A stretch of DNA of 64,000 nt from Glycine soja (GCF_004193775.1 NC_041003.1:43343611-43407610), one strand, 5' to 3'. Shown: positions 46,077 through 60,051, counted from the first letter of the stretch. Numbers and translations are program-made. The notes: generated from the sequence alone by a model not told the origin.

Positions 46077-47207
46077 ATGGAGAGAAATTTAACTTTACAC
46101 TTATATTATATAATTCATGTCACTCAACTTAATAATTAATATTATCAATTGATTCAAGAATCAAGAAGACTAATTAAGGGTTCATTTGAAAGAGCATAAT
46201 TATAGTTCATTTAGACTTATCTTATAATATAAGTACTTGTATAATTTATAAGTATTTGAGAGAGCTTATGAACATAACTTATGACATACCCATAAATTAT
46301 TTTCAATTTACTTCAATAATTTTTCTAGTACAATTTATAGAGACAGCTTACAACTCATATGTAAGAAAACATTTTAACCTTGTTTCATCTTCCGTTCTAA
46401 GAACAACTTATACACAAAGTGCTTACATAAGTAATACTTAGTCCTTATTTAAATTATTTTATCCAAATTTGGTCTAAATAAATGGATTTTACCCATTGGA
46501 AGAGAAGCAAATTAACTACAACTGAATTTGCATTCCGTACATCAATGATTAATTTTCAACAAGTGGAACCTCTTTGTTTCAAATTAATTTTCTAACAACC
46601 AAACCAAAAACTCGAATGACAAACAAAAGGTACAATTGTTTTATACTTAAACAGTTTCCTAATTCGTTGTGGCTTATGTGTCATCACCTTGACTTCATCA
46701 GGTAATTAAAAAACCGTGTATATCCATTCCACCAATTGGCATATGTTAGCTGAGAATCGTTATACTTCACCCAATATGGTTAGACCAAACCCAGTATCTT
46801 GATGTGACCACCTAGTCCATCGCAAAGAAGAAAATAAATAAATAAATCACCCTTAAACTCAAACTATGATTCTTAGCTTCAAAAGATATCTTAGTTGATG
46901 GATAACTGGCTACTTTATGTGATACACAAGAAAAATAATAGAACTTTCTGGCCATCTTTAATTTTTGTCTTTTGGGTGTAGACAGTTCACATTATTATTT
47001 TATTGTACTTATTATGTCTTAAGTATTTCTTCAACCAACTTATTAAAATGACATTACAACAGAGAATACCTCTTTATAAGGTTGCCCCCTCCTACTTGGT
47101 TTGCATTGTGCATTCTACAATTAATACAAAGTATAGATTGCTAGCTATATATCAAAGAAAAAGCTTGCTTTGTGTGGAGGCTGCAGAGAAAATTCAAGGT
47201 GGTGTTC

Positions 47208-50200
47208 ATGGCCATGATGTGGATTAGAGTCATACTTATACTAGCGGCTTGCATGCTTCCCCTTTCAGTGGAAGCCATGGTTCGCCACTACAAGTTCAAC
47301 GTAGGTGCATTGCATTACATTACTTTCTCAGTTTTATTAGCATGCCATGCTATAGCTTTATAGAATCAAGTTTGAGAGATATAAGAAAAAAAATGACATG
47401 AATTGAAACCGCATATGAATCAATGATGTAACTGTTTGCTTAGAAATGCATGTTTATATCCTCTCACTCGACTATAGTAGCACTTGCTTTCTTGAAAAAT
47501 ATGCACGCATATGAGAAGTTTAAATTTTGAAGTAGGATTAGTGTATTGATATATATATGTTGCAATAGGTAATAGCATAAGTTCATTATTTTTTGCACGC
47601 TCTTGCTCAGAGTGCACCAATATTGAGGATGTAATTAAAAATCTACAATATTTCAACTATAACTAAGAATGCTTTTGTACGAAATGATCTTATCTAAAAC
47701 TATTCATCACTAAAGAGCCTAAGTCTAGTGTAGCTAGAGCATATGCTATTTAATTATATATAAATCAAAAAACAAGCCATGTATGAAAGCGTAAGCCTCC
47801 ATAAAGATATATATATATATATAGGTAATGCTTGTTCTTTCCTATCACCGTGTCACTTATAATTTTAATCAGTACTGGAGACACCTTAATAATCTTCTTC
47901 ACGAATATATATACAAGTGATAGATATAGTCAAGCATATTGACCTTCTGTAAACGTTTAATTAGCTAGGTAGGATGCATTCAATTGAATAGACTAATCCA
48001 CTGAGAACTGAGAAGAATTAGGTAGAATGCATTCCAAATGTTCAATCAGGCAGGGCTAGAACCTATATTAAAATATACAACCCTGCATATCTTTATCAAA
48101 CAGCAAAGTGAAAGAGGCATATATATTGTTGAGCAATGCAAGGCACTCAATGTTTGGTAGATGTTCCAGAGAACATGCAGTTACACTTTATTGTTCTTCT
48201 TTTTGGTTCATAGTCCTGCATGGTGGCTATTAATTGGTTTATGTTCTGTACAGGTGGTGGTGAAGAATGTCACAAGATCGTGTTCAACAAAGCCCATAGT
48301 AACCGTAAATGGAAAGTTCCCGGGCCCCACCATCTATGCTAGGGAAGATGACACTGTTTTGGTGAAGGTGGTTAACCATGTCAAATACAATGTTAGCATC
48401 CACTGGTGGGTGTACAAGAATAGAATTAATATATACTCCAACCTTGATTGATATTTTAACTATTTTTTTTGGATTTAAAGTTTTTTTCCTTATAATTTAG
48501 TTTTTTTTTCATTTTGTCCTTGTAAATTTTTTTTCATTTCATTTTAGTTATTGTAAAATGTATTTGTTTTGTTTTTTGTTTTAAAACGCTTTAGATAATT
48601 TTTTTTACTGTTTGAAATATTTTTTTACCGTTTAGACAATGCTATCTAAAACGCTTTAAAGACGAAAAATAAATCAAACATATTTTATAAGAAATAAAAT
48701 GAAAAAAATAAAATAAAATTTACAATAAAAAAAATATATTTAATTTTTTTTTACTAATTTCTTTTTTAATTTAATGATGAATTAAAATTTGAATAGGCAT
48801 GGAGTGAGACAATTGAGGACGGGTTGGGCCGATGGGCCTGCTTACATAACCCAATGCCCAATTCAACCGGGCCAGGCCTTTGTGTACAACTTCACCCTCA
48901 CAGGACAGAGAGGGACACTTTGGTGGCATGCACATATCCTTTGGCTTAGGTCAACTGTGCATGGTGCCTTGGTCATTTTGCCTAAGCTTGGAGTTCCTTA
49001 CCCTTTTCCCAAACCCCACACTGAAAAAGTCATCATATTGAGTGGGTTTCCCTACCTTTTTCTTTATATTTTTTTTTTGTTTCCAAATATTTCATTTTAT
49101 AGATACTCTAGTCATGAATTAGAGAAGAGAAATATACCAATATGGTAAATTGTTTCCTTATGAAACTGCAATATATAATGAAATAAGATAGAATCACATA
49201 ATTAATGCAATTCATAAACTTTACTATTACAAAACTTCAATTTGGTTCAGGTGAATGGTGGAAATCTGATACTGAGGCTGTAATAAATGAAGCTTTGAAA
49301 TCTGGGTTGGCTCCAAATGTCTCTGATGCTCACACAATCAATGGTCATCCAGGATCCGTTCAAAATTGTGCATCACAAGGTAAAAATACTCATGAACTTA
49401 GTCCAACTAAGATGGAAAACAAATTCAGTTAGACTTTGTTTGGTTTTCATTTCATTTTCCCTACAACTACAAAAAAAATGTCAAAGTTTTTGATATTCTT
49501 GTTTTTGTTTAAGATATTTTTACACTAAGATGCAGTCACAAACTGTTAAATATTTTAACAATAACTACTGTTAAGTTATAACTACCATAATTTCTGATAA
49601 GCTGATAATGTAAAGTTTAACAGTGTATAATATTTAAAGATAAGACACTAAATAAAATAAAGATGAGAACATTTTCACTATAGAGGCTGAATAATAAATT
49701 TCACTATGCAGGGGGATACGAACTTCAAGTTCAACCTGGAAACACCTACTTACTAAGAATAATCAACGCTGCACTGAATGAAGAGTTGTTCTTTAAAATT
49801 GCTGGCCACCAACTCACAGTTGTTGAGGTTGATGCTGTCTACACAAAACCTTTCAAAACTGACACCATAGTTATAGCACCAGGCCAAACCACAAGTGTGC
49901 TTCTAAAAGCCAACCGTGCCGCTGGCAAATACTTAGTAGCAGCCACTCCTTTCATGGATTCTCCTATTGCAGTGGACAATGTGACTGCCACTGCCACATT
50001 GCACTACACTGGCTCACTAGGTTCCACCATCACAACCCTCACTTCATTGCCTCCCAAAAATGCCACACCAGTTGCTACAAACTTCACTGACTCACTCAGA
50101 AGCCTAAACTCCAAAAAGTACCCTGCTAGAGTGCCTCAAAAGGTTGACCATTCCTTGTTCTTCACTATCAGCCTTGGAGTCAACCCTTGCCCCACTTGTG

Positions 50201-51073
50201 TCAATGGTAGCAAAGTGGTTGCAGCTATCAACAATGTGACCTTTGTGATGCCTAAAGTTTCTCTCCTCCAAGCACATTTCTTCAACATAAGTGGAGTTTT
50301 CATTGATGATTTTCCTGGGAAGCCTCCAGTGGTTTATGACTTCACAGGGACACAACAGCCTACAAATTTGAGGACTAATAGAGGGACAAGGGTTTATAGA
50401 CTTGCCTATAACTCCACTGTTCAATTAGTCTTGCAAGATACTGGGATGATAACACCTGAGAATCATCCTCTTCACCTTCATGGATTCAACTTCTTTGTGG
50501 TTGGTAGGGGACAAGGGAACTTCAACCCCAAAAAGGACACCAAAAAGTTTAATCTTGTGGATCCTGTGGAGAGAAACACAGTTGGTGTTCCATCTGGGGG
50601 ATGGACTGCTATCAGATTCAGAGCTGATAATCCAGGTGAAGATTTCAATCTAATACGTGTTTGGATTAAAGTTTGCAAACTTTAGTTTGCCTTAAACTTA
50701 AGTTTGCAAACTCAGTTTGTAAGAGTATCTCAGGTCTTGCTTTTTCAAAACTCAGTTTCAGGATAAAATTTTACTCTCAAACGTACTTTTGAAACCGTCT
50801 CAACAATGGAAATCCAAACATCTCCTCAATTAATTGTGTTCGAAGAAACTATGAGGCTACAATATTTATAGTAAGATTAAAGGATTTGCATGTCTTGTCA
50901 CATTTTTTTTCTTATATGTTATTATTTTATTTTTTTTGTTAGGTGTTTGGTTTATGCATTGCCATTTGGAAATTCATACAACTTGGGGATTGAAGATGGC
51001 ATTTGTGGTGGACAATGGTAAAGGACCAAATGAATCTCTACTACCACCTCCAAGTGATCTTCCCAAGTGTTGA
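47208..51073 (+). CDS. Laccase (secreted multicopper oxidase, LAC4/LAC11-like)
   Basis: An apoplastic laccase that oxidises phenolics such as monolignols with reduction of oxygen to water. Six exons join in phase: 47208-47300, 48254-48405, 48797-49041, 49251-49379, 49712-50635 and 50943-51073, giving 557 residues, the usual plant length. The start gives a signal peptide ([20 protein letters not shown], cleavage near VEA). All copper-ligand blocks are present: [34 protein letters not shown], and [17 protein letters not shown]. Many N-glycosylation sites (NVTR, NFTL, NATP, NNVT) fit a secreted glycoprotein. The C-terminus ends PPSDLPKC, typical of the family. The exon 3/4 junction gives Ser-Glu-Trp-Trp where Gly-Glu-Trp-Trp is usual. 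A predicted miR397 site lies in exon 5. Assignment to the LAC4/10/11 group, associated with lignification, is by remembered similarity. Confidence 0.95.
48455..48780. repeat. Foldback MITE-like sequence in laccase intron 2
   Basis: The left half has T-rich units (TTTAGTTTTTTTTTCATTTT, TTTTAAAACGCTTTAGATAA). The right half has complementary motifs (CTATCTAAAACGCTTTAAAG, AAATAAAATGAAAAAAATAA). It is non-coding and lies wholly inside the intron. The boundaries are approximate. Confidence 0.5.
49761..49781 (+). promoter_or_regulatory. Predicted miR397 target site in laccase mRNA
   Basis: The mRNA sequence AATCAACGCTGCACTGAATG plus A matches the reverse complement of the conserved miR397 as I remember it, with two mismatches: the 5'-most target base and one opposite miRNA position 6. 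It encodes the conserved IINAALNEE segment, the position where miR397 cleaves many plant laccases. Regulation is inferred. Confidence 0.8.
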
Positions 51074-52439
51074 GAAGAGGACTAATACACAATCTTCGCT
51101 TAAAGAGGAAGAGGGGCAAACATGTAAAGAAAATATAATTTCCAAAGGGAGTGTGTACCATCAAGGCTAATAACAAGATTTTCTTGTAGCAAATAAAAAA
51201 GGATAAGCTGCTAATAGGGAAAATAAGACCAATTAACATGTCTTCACTTTCTATGTTTTTTCCCTGTCATTTTTTGCATTATTTGTACTTCTCATCTCTC
51301 TCCTTGAAAGATAGTTTTGGCTTCATGTAATTATATATACAGTGTGAATCAAAATTTACAGGATTTTCAGAATGCCTTGCTTTACGTACTTGCATCAGAA
51401 GTTCTGTTAACTTGTTTATTTGTACAATTGTACTACAAAGTCTCAGCACTGATTATGCAATATAATTGAAGTGCATGAAAATTGATTTTTCATATATAAG
51501 ATCAAAAGTATATATGGTTCCATGGGATTAAGATAAACTTAGATTAACTGTTAATTTTAAATTGGTATGCTCTTTACCCTGTGTAGCAGTTCTGTGGTTT
51601 TTCTTTTTCCCCTTTTCTGGAACTTTAGCTGGTTATGTCTCACTATTGGAAAAATTATGGTGATATCACAAAGAAGATAAACGACTGTCATCTTTCATTA
51701 GTCATATAAAGTGATAACTAGATGTTAACCTGCGCATTGCGCGGTTTATAATTAAAGTTACAATGATATTATATCTTAATTATTCCCAAACAGATGTTAA
51801 GATTAAAAAATATATATAATGTCAACTTGTAGAATTTTATAAGTTGAAGACATAATATTTTATATTTATTGATATATTTCAATGGGAAACATTTAAAACA
51901 ATGGTTTAGAAAATAAATCAAATGCACGTACTTTGTGGTAGTGAAATGGCAAGAGCAGGTCAGCATATGTTGTAAATCCTCATGATATTATGCTTTTCTA
52001 CTTTGTTTGTAAAGGCAATAAGGAGAAATTTGGCAATCTGCTATAGATTTATTTGACTAATGTGACATAATTTAAATGAAATATAGTTATACTCTCTGTC
52101 ATCACATTAAAAACAAAACTTACATGTCTATGATGAGTAAAAGAGTAAAAGGTTGTAAGTTGTATAATTTTGCCAATTATATTTTTAAAAACAGGAAGAA
52201 TATTAATGGAAAGAAAAAAAAATAGATACAAAAAGGAACAACAAAATAAATGATGGAACGAAGATAGATTTTAAACTTGATATTAAGTAATATTTTTGTA
52301 CCTTTTGTGAACAATGTTAAACATTTTTATTAAAAAATTATCTAATTCATTTATCGAAATCTTTTATTAAATTTAAATTGAGAGAGATGTTAGCAAATTA
52401 ATTCTAATCAAGTAATCATCTCATCTTAATCTTATCAAC

Positions 52440-52624
52440 CAGTGGCGGACCTACATTGGACTGAGGGTGTGCACTTGCACCCCTCATTTTTTAAAATTCA
52501 TTAAATTTGTAAATAAAGTCTTATATTTTTATATTTTATTTTATTTATATTTATATAATTGAACCCACTGATTTTATTTTTTATAATTTATACCCACTGA
52601 CTCGAAGTCTTGGATCCGCCACTG
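52440..52624. mobile_element. hAT-type MITE (~185 bp)
   Basis: The ends are near-perfect inverted repeats, CAGTGGCGGACC and GGATCCGCCACTG. The flanks TTATCAAC (left) and CTATCAAC (right) agree at 7 of 8 bases, fitting the 8-bp target duplication of hAT elements. The interior, including GTGTGCACTTGCACCCCTCA, is non-coding. The CAGTGGCGGATCC terminus is familiar from repeats in many dicots. Confidence 0.85.
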
Positions 52625-54498
52625 CTATCAACCACAAGAACCAAGTGATATATTAATTTCTTTATGTTAATCGCAATTAATAATTATTTATTTATTTATT
52701 GAAATTAGAAGAGAGCAAAGCGAATTGCCATGTGTTCAACCACCATGTTAAACCCTAATTAACAGGATTAACACTGGCAGTTTGTAATTTTTGTTGAGTC
52801 TCCAACCCCCCATCCCTTTTTAAATTTCTTGTTGTATATAGATCCCGCACACTTTGATCTTATTTTCTTGTTTTCAGTAAAAATGATTGAACTTGTCAGC
52901 TTGAGTGTAGTGTGTGCCCTTTAATTTCTAGGCTGTTTTGATAACTTTGTCGGAGCTTTGCCTCTCCCATAGGGAGTTTTCCATTGTTTTAACGTGGCTA
53001 TGTATAATCTTCTTCATCATATGGAAGTCATGGATCCAACTTGTAAAATAAAAAGTGAAATATTGAAAACTTTTGCTTTCTCTATCGTTGCATATAAAAA
53101 ACAGCATTAATTGATGATCTTTACAATGAATATGCCTAGTCTATATATACCACTCTAGGTTTAATTTGTTGCACCCATAAAAGCGATATAAAAGAAATTA
53201 AGGGAGAGATATTATTACAAATAAAACTATTGCTTTTGATCTAATTTAAGTATTTGACCAAAATATCAAAATATGAAATTTCCTTCCTCAAATACAAACA
53301 GTTGATGCCACCGAGTGACAAGTACTAACTATGCAGTATCATTTCCAAACCTTACTCATCGATCTCCAAATTGTAAAACAACAGAATCTTATAATGACAA
53401 GTTTGCTAGAAAATAAGCGTAAACAACAGAATCTTAAAATGAATGTTTGCATGCTTAAATTTGTACCAAAAGAAAATGTGCTTAAATATTTCCATTAGCA
53501 GCAATCCACGTTGTGAAATTTAAGTAATCTCATTGAAAGTGATAATTAATCTTCGTCAAAGATCATAAATACAAATAAAATAAATATTCTTCTCTCTCCC
53601 AACAGTAGAATTAATGTGAACACAAATGCATCCGCTAAATTTAAAAAATATGTATTATTACCTCACTTTGATTTAAAATATATATAATCACGTTATTTGT
53701 TCCACAACAGTTTAAAATAAAAAATTAAGAGGTTATATATATATATATATATATTTGGTCATTATTTCCAATTATTTGATAATAAAAATACTTTTAAGAA
53801 AAAATAAGCATTATTGAGTTGGTGGTGCGTTGTTCACAGGAGTTAGGCGTCGACGTCTTATGCGTAGTAGTATATGGATCCTTCTTGGCTGGATTTGCAT
53901 ACTTGCACGGTTGCACATGAGTATTCTCTAATTGGACTTTTCTAAGAAATAGTGTTTACTTTTAAAAATATAATTTATTCAATATACATTTAGAGTAATT
54001 TAAGTTTATAAAACATTTTAGTTCAAATAAAAACAACATTATTTAATGCGTTTAAATTAATACTCTATATTATAACTAGATAAAAATTTGTTTTTATTTC
54101 TTTATTTGAAAGAATTTTTAAAGTGTATATTTATTTATTTTTATCAAAAAGTGTTTATTTGATAATTACTATTACTATCTGATTTCTAGAAATAACCTAA
54201 TATAGACCCAATTGCATTTCTGACTCTTCTTTTTTACTTTAACTCGGGAATCTTTCCATTTATGGAAACGATTTAGTGGCGACTTATGAAAAAAACCATA
54301 TGCTCATTTATTTATAATCAATTTAAGTTGCTTTTCAAACTAGTATATTATATTTTTCTTTTAATTTATGCAGATGGAGTCACTTTCTTTCCCAACAACT
54401 GCCCATGCCCAGTCCCTACGGGACCTCTAAGAGACGTACATGTGCTGATACAGATGCAATAAATTAGTATAATTAAAATAAAAAAGGCAAATAATGCT

Positions 54499-54502
<4 letters not shown>

Positions 54503-54543
<41 letters not shown>
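54503..54543. repeat. (TA)n microsatellite
   Basis: About 20 uninterrupted TA units. Confidence 0.95.
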
Positions 54544-54546
<3 letters not shown>

Positions 54547-55004
54547 CTACATATCATATTATGTTTTTTTTAAATTGATTTGGTTATTATTACATTGGCA
54601 TGTGTATTCCTGGCTTCTTATTTATAAGGAAAAATTATTCATATTTTAAAAAATAATAATTAACATTTAATTGTGTCAATTCTGATTAATTTTTTTATAA
54701 ATTACTCATCATTACAATTTCATATCAAACATAAATTCTTTGTTAAATAAAATATATTTTAAAGATAATTTCATCAAATCAAATAAAAATAATTGATATT
54801 TATTTATATTTAAGAAAAAAACATTAAACTTTTTCACATGTAAAAAAGAAAAGGAGTATTTGCTACTAACGATTCTAAAACACACTTTCGAATTAGGATT
54901 CTTAAGAGGGAGACATCATCATATTAAAACTAAGATTAAAGATAAAAAAGAGAATTAGAAAAATTACAAAATTTACACTTAGTTAACCAGGTATTAAGTG
55001 CATT

Positions 55005-57127
55005 TGTAACATCTCATTTTTTTCTAAAATAAATTAAAAAAGGTTTTATTTAAAAATAAATAGAGTTTTAGAAAAATAATGAAAATTTTATAATTAAATA
55101 TATAAAGAGAAATATTTTTATTAATTAAAATAATGATTTTAAAGTAAATAAAATAAATATATATTCTTAGAAAATAAAAATAATATTTTATTTATTGATT
55201 TGATAGAGAGCAAAATAAAGTTATTGTTTATAAAATAATAAAAAATATAGTAAATAATAGATTGAGAGTACCTTATCTATAAATAAAGACATATTAGGTT
55301 AATTTTTACATTCCCTACATGTCTTTGCACTCTCTGTTCCTCTCAAATCCATTTTCCCTTCTCCCTTTTCCAAAATCCTCTCTTTTTCTTACATACATCT
55401 AATTTGTGCTAGTAAAACTATAATCCTGAACTCGTTAACTATTCGATTGTCGTGAAATTTGAACACTATGTTCAGAACTCATTTTTGCATATCCTCACTG
55501 TTGAGATTTACAAAATAGTGTCCATGGAGAGAGAAACGTCCCTCGAATTATAACTTTCTTTTTCCCGTATACACCAAAATCTGTTTAAGTAAAATTAAAA
55601 TCTTAGTTTCATTAACCGTTGGATTATCGTGAAATTTGAACACCAGGTTTAAAACTCAATCTCGCACACCTCCATCGTTGAGATTTACAAAATAATGTCC
55701 TTGGAGATAGAAACATCTCTTGAACAAAGACAATGAAATGAAGGTTTCGATCTCTTCTCCTTTTCTCTAATGCTTGGAAATCCTAGTAGAGCAACCAGAG
55801 GAAAAGCTTGAGGAATCTTAGACAACCACTAGAGATTCCTCTATCGCTGCCAAACAAGACACGTGAGCTCGCTTAGACGTAAGGGATGAGTTTATCGCAA
55901 TTGAGGTTAGAATGAACATGTGTAGGATCCTTATAAAATTAAATTGGGATTTATTTTCAGATGTTTATTGAATTATAATTTTTTCTTTACGATTATAAAT
56001 ATGATATTGTTGTGTTTGACGGACCAATTGATGTCCTGATGCGAATTGGTTGATAAAATTGAGTACTCTTGATGTTTTTCTATTTTTGACCTATTATTTT
56101 GATTCATTGATTTTGATAAAATTGTGTGAAGTTGTCTGAGGGGTTTTACTCCCCATGTTGTGAGAAACATTTTTGTATAAATTGTTTATACTTTGGATAA
56201 GATTTGCTAGATTTGCATGATAAATTGTTATATTGAGATTATGAAATTGTGATTTAAATTGTGAATAAGTGACAAATTGAATCTGTGATGAATGGTGAGA
56301 TACATGTGTATTGAAATGTTGTGTGTATTGAGTTATGAGTTATGAACTCTACAATTATACAATTGTAAGACCTTTTAAGGGTGACGAGTATTGTGATAAG
56401 ATCCATTGTGGAAACCCAACGAGTTGAATCACTTTGAGGCGCAACGAGTTAGAATGATTTTGAAAATAATTGAGTAGTTCTGTATATGGCATAGTTCATA
56501 GGTAAAGTGTATATAATTCATGAGGTGTGATACACATGTTACTTTGGGATTATATCATTGTGATTGAGATCGAGTGTATGTGACAAATTGAGTATGTATT
56601 GACTTGTAATATATATGTGCATTGAGATGTTGTGTGCATTTAGTTGTGGGCTATGAATCGTACAATCACACGACTATAAGACCCTTTAAGGGCGATGAGT
56701 TAATGCGCAACGAATATTATGATGGGAACCACTATAGGGATCACATTACATATAGGATTGATTCTTAGTATATTTGTTGCATAACACTCGTGTATTGGTC
56801 AATATTAATTGATTGAGTGATATTGTGTTTTGATCCTTGAGTACATGAATGATGTAAAAATGAATGAGATGTGTTGTGTTGAGATGTGATGTTGTGCAAC
56901 AAGTGGTGGAATGGCATGAGATATGTGAGCTATGTTTAAGTAAGTTGTATTTCATTTATATTAGTTAAAAATGTGATAATTCACTCCCGTGTGTTATTTG
57001 TTTTTGGATCCTATGATGATTTCAAACTTTGTGTTCGTAGGAGCATATGACTAGATGAATTGCTTTAAGAAACATTGTGCTGAGGGACGTCAGAACACAA
57101 TGCTCTGATAGGATGTGACATTGAGAC
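55005..57127. mobile_element. Probable solo LTR of a Gypsy-type element
   Basis: The stretch begins TGTAACATCTCATTTTTTTC, a common plant Gypsy LTR start, and ends around TGTGACA (57,114-57,120) or GAGACA (57,127). It has no long frame and shows two internal duplications: a ~135-base unit at 55,411-55,547 and 55,590-55,723 (both with CGTGAAATTTGAACAC, 177 bases apart), and a ~150-base unit near 56,271-56,470 and 56,580-56,735 (both with TAAGACC...TTTAAGGG). A clean target-site duplication was not found and no internal coding region adjoins it, so solo-LTR status is an inference. Confidence 0.55.
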
Positions 57128-57473
57128 ATGATTTTTATTTAATTGCGTGATGTGTTGAGCCGAAAATGTTTCTAATAGATTTTATTTGATAATAGTGAAG
57201 TGAGTGCAAACATTTTATCTATATGAACTCTTTTTTGTTCATAGAATAAAATCTCATTTTGTGTAATTCCATATTTTCATATATTTTGTCAAAGGCATCA
57301 GTATGAGCATATACAAAAATTTGTGAGGCCACCTTGGATTAAATCTATATTTAACAACTGATATAACAAATTTACATAAACTAGTTATAATAAAAGTAAA
57401 TTATGATATTGGGTAAAACCTTCAACTGAATAACAATTTTAAAAAATTAAATATATTTAGATTAGAAGTCTAT

Positions 57474-57477
<4 letters not shown>

Positions 57478-57519
<42 letters not shown>
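57478..57519. repeat. (TA)n microsatellite
   Basis: About 21 TA units in a row. Confidence 0.95.
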
Positions 57520-57522
<3 letters not shown>

Positions 57523-58460
57523 GGAACTTATAAGATTTTACATTAAAATAAAATTATATTACACATTATTTACATGCATTAAATTTAAATAATACATAGT
57601 TTTCAGCTATATAATCATATGGTATTTGTTTATATTTTCCATATTTAAAAAATAGCATTAATGATCAACTTTATGAATAACTTTAGTCTGTTAATTACAT
57701 TAATATCAAATTTCTACTGCATAAAATTTATTAGATGATATAACAAATAACAAAATATAAAGTACGAGGTAGAGAAATGTAGTTTAGATTGACAAAAATA
57801 TAGAAAAAAAAATTCGGTGGAGACAAAATCAATAAAATAATTGTATTAATTTCTTATTATTTCTAAAAAATATAGGAAAAATATTATGGAACTCGCTTGA
57901 ACTTGTCTCGCATCTCATGAAAATAATACGAGAAAAAGAGAAGAAATCTTATTTAAATTGAAAAAATTACACACTTATTACATTAATTAGATACCAAAAT
58001 TACATATTAAAGAAAATACAAGAATTAAAATTATATTTAAGCCTATATTATTTTAATTTTTCATGATAAAAAATATTATTTTAATTTGTTCATTTTGTAT
58101 CTTTTTCGTAGATAATCTTAATATTAATTGTGAGCATTCAATCTTACCAATTGTATATGATATTTATCAGTCATTCAAACCCTCTTACTAAATAGTTACG
58201 TCAAACCCGTTGTTAAATTGTAGTCAAAGTCTCTTAGATTAAACAAATGACGACGTGTCACCATTTTGTCAGGTAACTTCAACAAAGGTTCACCTTAAGA
58301 TTAATTAATTAAGAATAAAATTAAGCCTACTTATCATCAATTCAAGGGTTTTGATTGTTTATGAATTAACAAATAAAATACTCCCACATTACCAGATGAT
58401 AGTGCAGCGTTCTTTTGCAGCCTTTGATAATTTTTATTTTTTGAAAATTATAAATATCAT

Positions 58461-58739
58461 ATAGGTTAAATTCATCTGCACGATTTCATTTTTTTTTATA
58501 GAATTTTTAATCAGCTCTTTGAATTTTTTTTTAGTTTGATCCATATTTTTTCCAATTGTGTCCTCAAGTCTAATTGTTGTTATAGAAAATTAATTACACA
58601 TACCTACATACAGTAAACTAATGCTATAAAATGAATACAAGTTTAGGAGCCTAATTAAAAGAAAAAAGTTTCAGGACTTAATTGAAAATTTTATAAAAGT
58701 AGAGAGATCGCAAAATAATTAAACCTATTTTACATTTCA
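58461..58739. mobile_element. MITE-like element (~280 bp)
   Basis: The left end ATAGGTTAAATTCATCTGCA matches the reverse complement of the right end, ATAGGTTTAATTATTTTGCG, with a few differences. The interior has matched subterminal motifs (TTAATCAGCTC/AGGAGCCTAATTA). It is non-coding. Confidence 0.6.
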
Positions 58740-60048
58740 ATGTTAAATATATTTAATTTTTATTTAATATTTTTATAAAATAACAAGTAGATAAATATGA
58801 AAATTTATAAGAGAATACAGTATTATTTCTGGATGTTTAGCCAAAATTAAATGGATAGAAAAACCTTTTTTATTTTATTTTTTATAGCTCACCTGGTTAC
58901 TGTTAAGGAAGGTCATTGGTTGGTTGGCACAACGGTGGTAAGAGCCAACTAAAAAAAGACACGTGTGACAATCAGAAAGGGTGGGACCCAGGTCCTAGAG
59001 ATCCTAAAAATACTGCAATTATTTGGAAAGACACCCAATAAGAAAAGGACGTGAATAATGCTGTAACCGTATGTGGGACCCACTGCATCAACTTGCTGTT
59101 CTGTGTCATCTACCACCCATAAATCTCAACCGTTGTTTTGGCGGCTACCTCGGGCTTCACCAAAATCTCCTTTAATACTTTTTTTTAGAGTAACAAAAAA
59201 ATTTAACTTAATTGATTTAACAGGAATTATTATGATTCTCTTTACACATGTTTTTTTATATTTAGGGATAAAAACAAAATTCTTGTTAATATTATGTGTT
59301 TATATGCAAAAAAATTATATATTAATGTATTATTTTTCATTTTTATATATAAGACCTAATTATCTAATTTATTAATATTAAGGAAAATTGTTAATTTAGT
59401 TGATAATAATAAATTTATCTTAAATTTATAATTTTTTTTCTAAAATTATCATTGTCATTAATATTTTTCTCTCTTTTAATGATTTGTTAATATATTCTCC
59501 TCTTTTAATGAAAAGTATTTCTAATATAAAAATAATTAATGTAAAAAATATTATAATTCTTTTTTGGATAAAAATATTATAAACTGAGTCTTATAAAATG
59601 AAATAAATATTATTTTAAACTTAGAGTCTTATAAATAAAAACAAAGGGAATATAAATTTACTTACAATTAAGTGTTATACCATTAAGATTCATTTCTAAA
59701 AAAGAAAACCAATATATTCTTACTAACCAGGTAAGAAAGCACTTCAAATTAACTTTGTTACAACATCTATAATGCATATTTGCTTATATGAGTTATTTAT
59801 CATAATTTTATAGATCTTATAATTTTATATAGATTTAAGTATTTTAAATAAAAATTCACTATAATGCTAAGATTGTTAAAGTGAGTACTTAAATTAATTT
59901 TGTGTGTTCTATAATGCTTGAAAATATATTATTTATGGTATAATATTTTTAAGCAACAATGCTTATATAAGGAAAAAAAAAACTTAAACAACATTGCTTA
60001 AAGTTAAGCAATTCATGTAAGCATCCCCGTTAGAAATGTTCTTATGAC

Positions 60049-60051
<3 letters not shown>

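Larger units (their letters stand above)
41807..47207. other. Repeat-rich intergenic DNA
   Basis: No gene is supported over 5.4 kb. It holds a segmental near-duplication (43,740-44,480), a separate pair at 42,593-42,708 and 44,070-44,196, a MITE (45,832-46,076) and a second MITE-like stretch near 46,180-46,440. A CACTACAGGAGAAAGAGCTT sequence at 44,559 resembles a CACTA-element terminus without a visible partner. The last few hundred bases are the presumed laccase promoter. Confidence 0.5.
51074..55004. other. Intergenic DNA after the laccase gene
   Basis: The first ~300 bases are the likely 3' UTR. No gene is supported further on. The stretch includes the hAT-type MITE and a TA tract listed separately. 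The remaining DNA is AT-rich with small frames lacking motifs. Confidence 0.5.

Noticed and set aside
50104..50678. Antisense frames opposite laccase exon 5
   Set aside because: Shadow frames of a well-supported coding exon, without motifs of their own.
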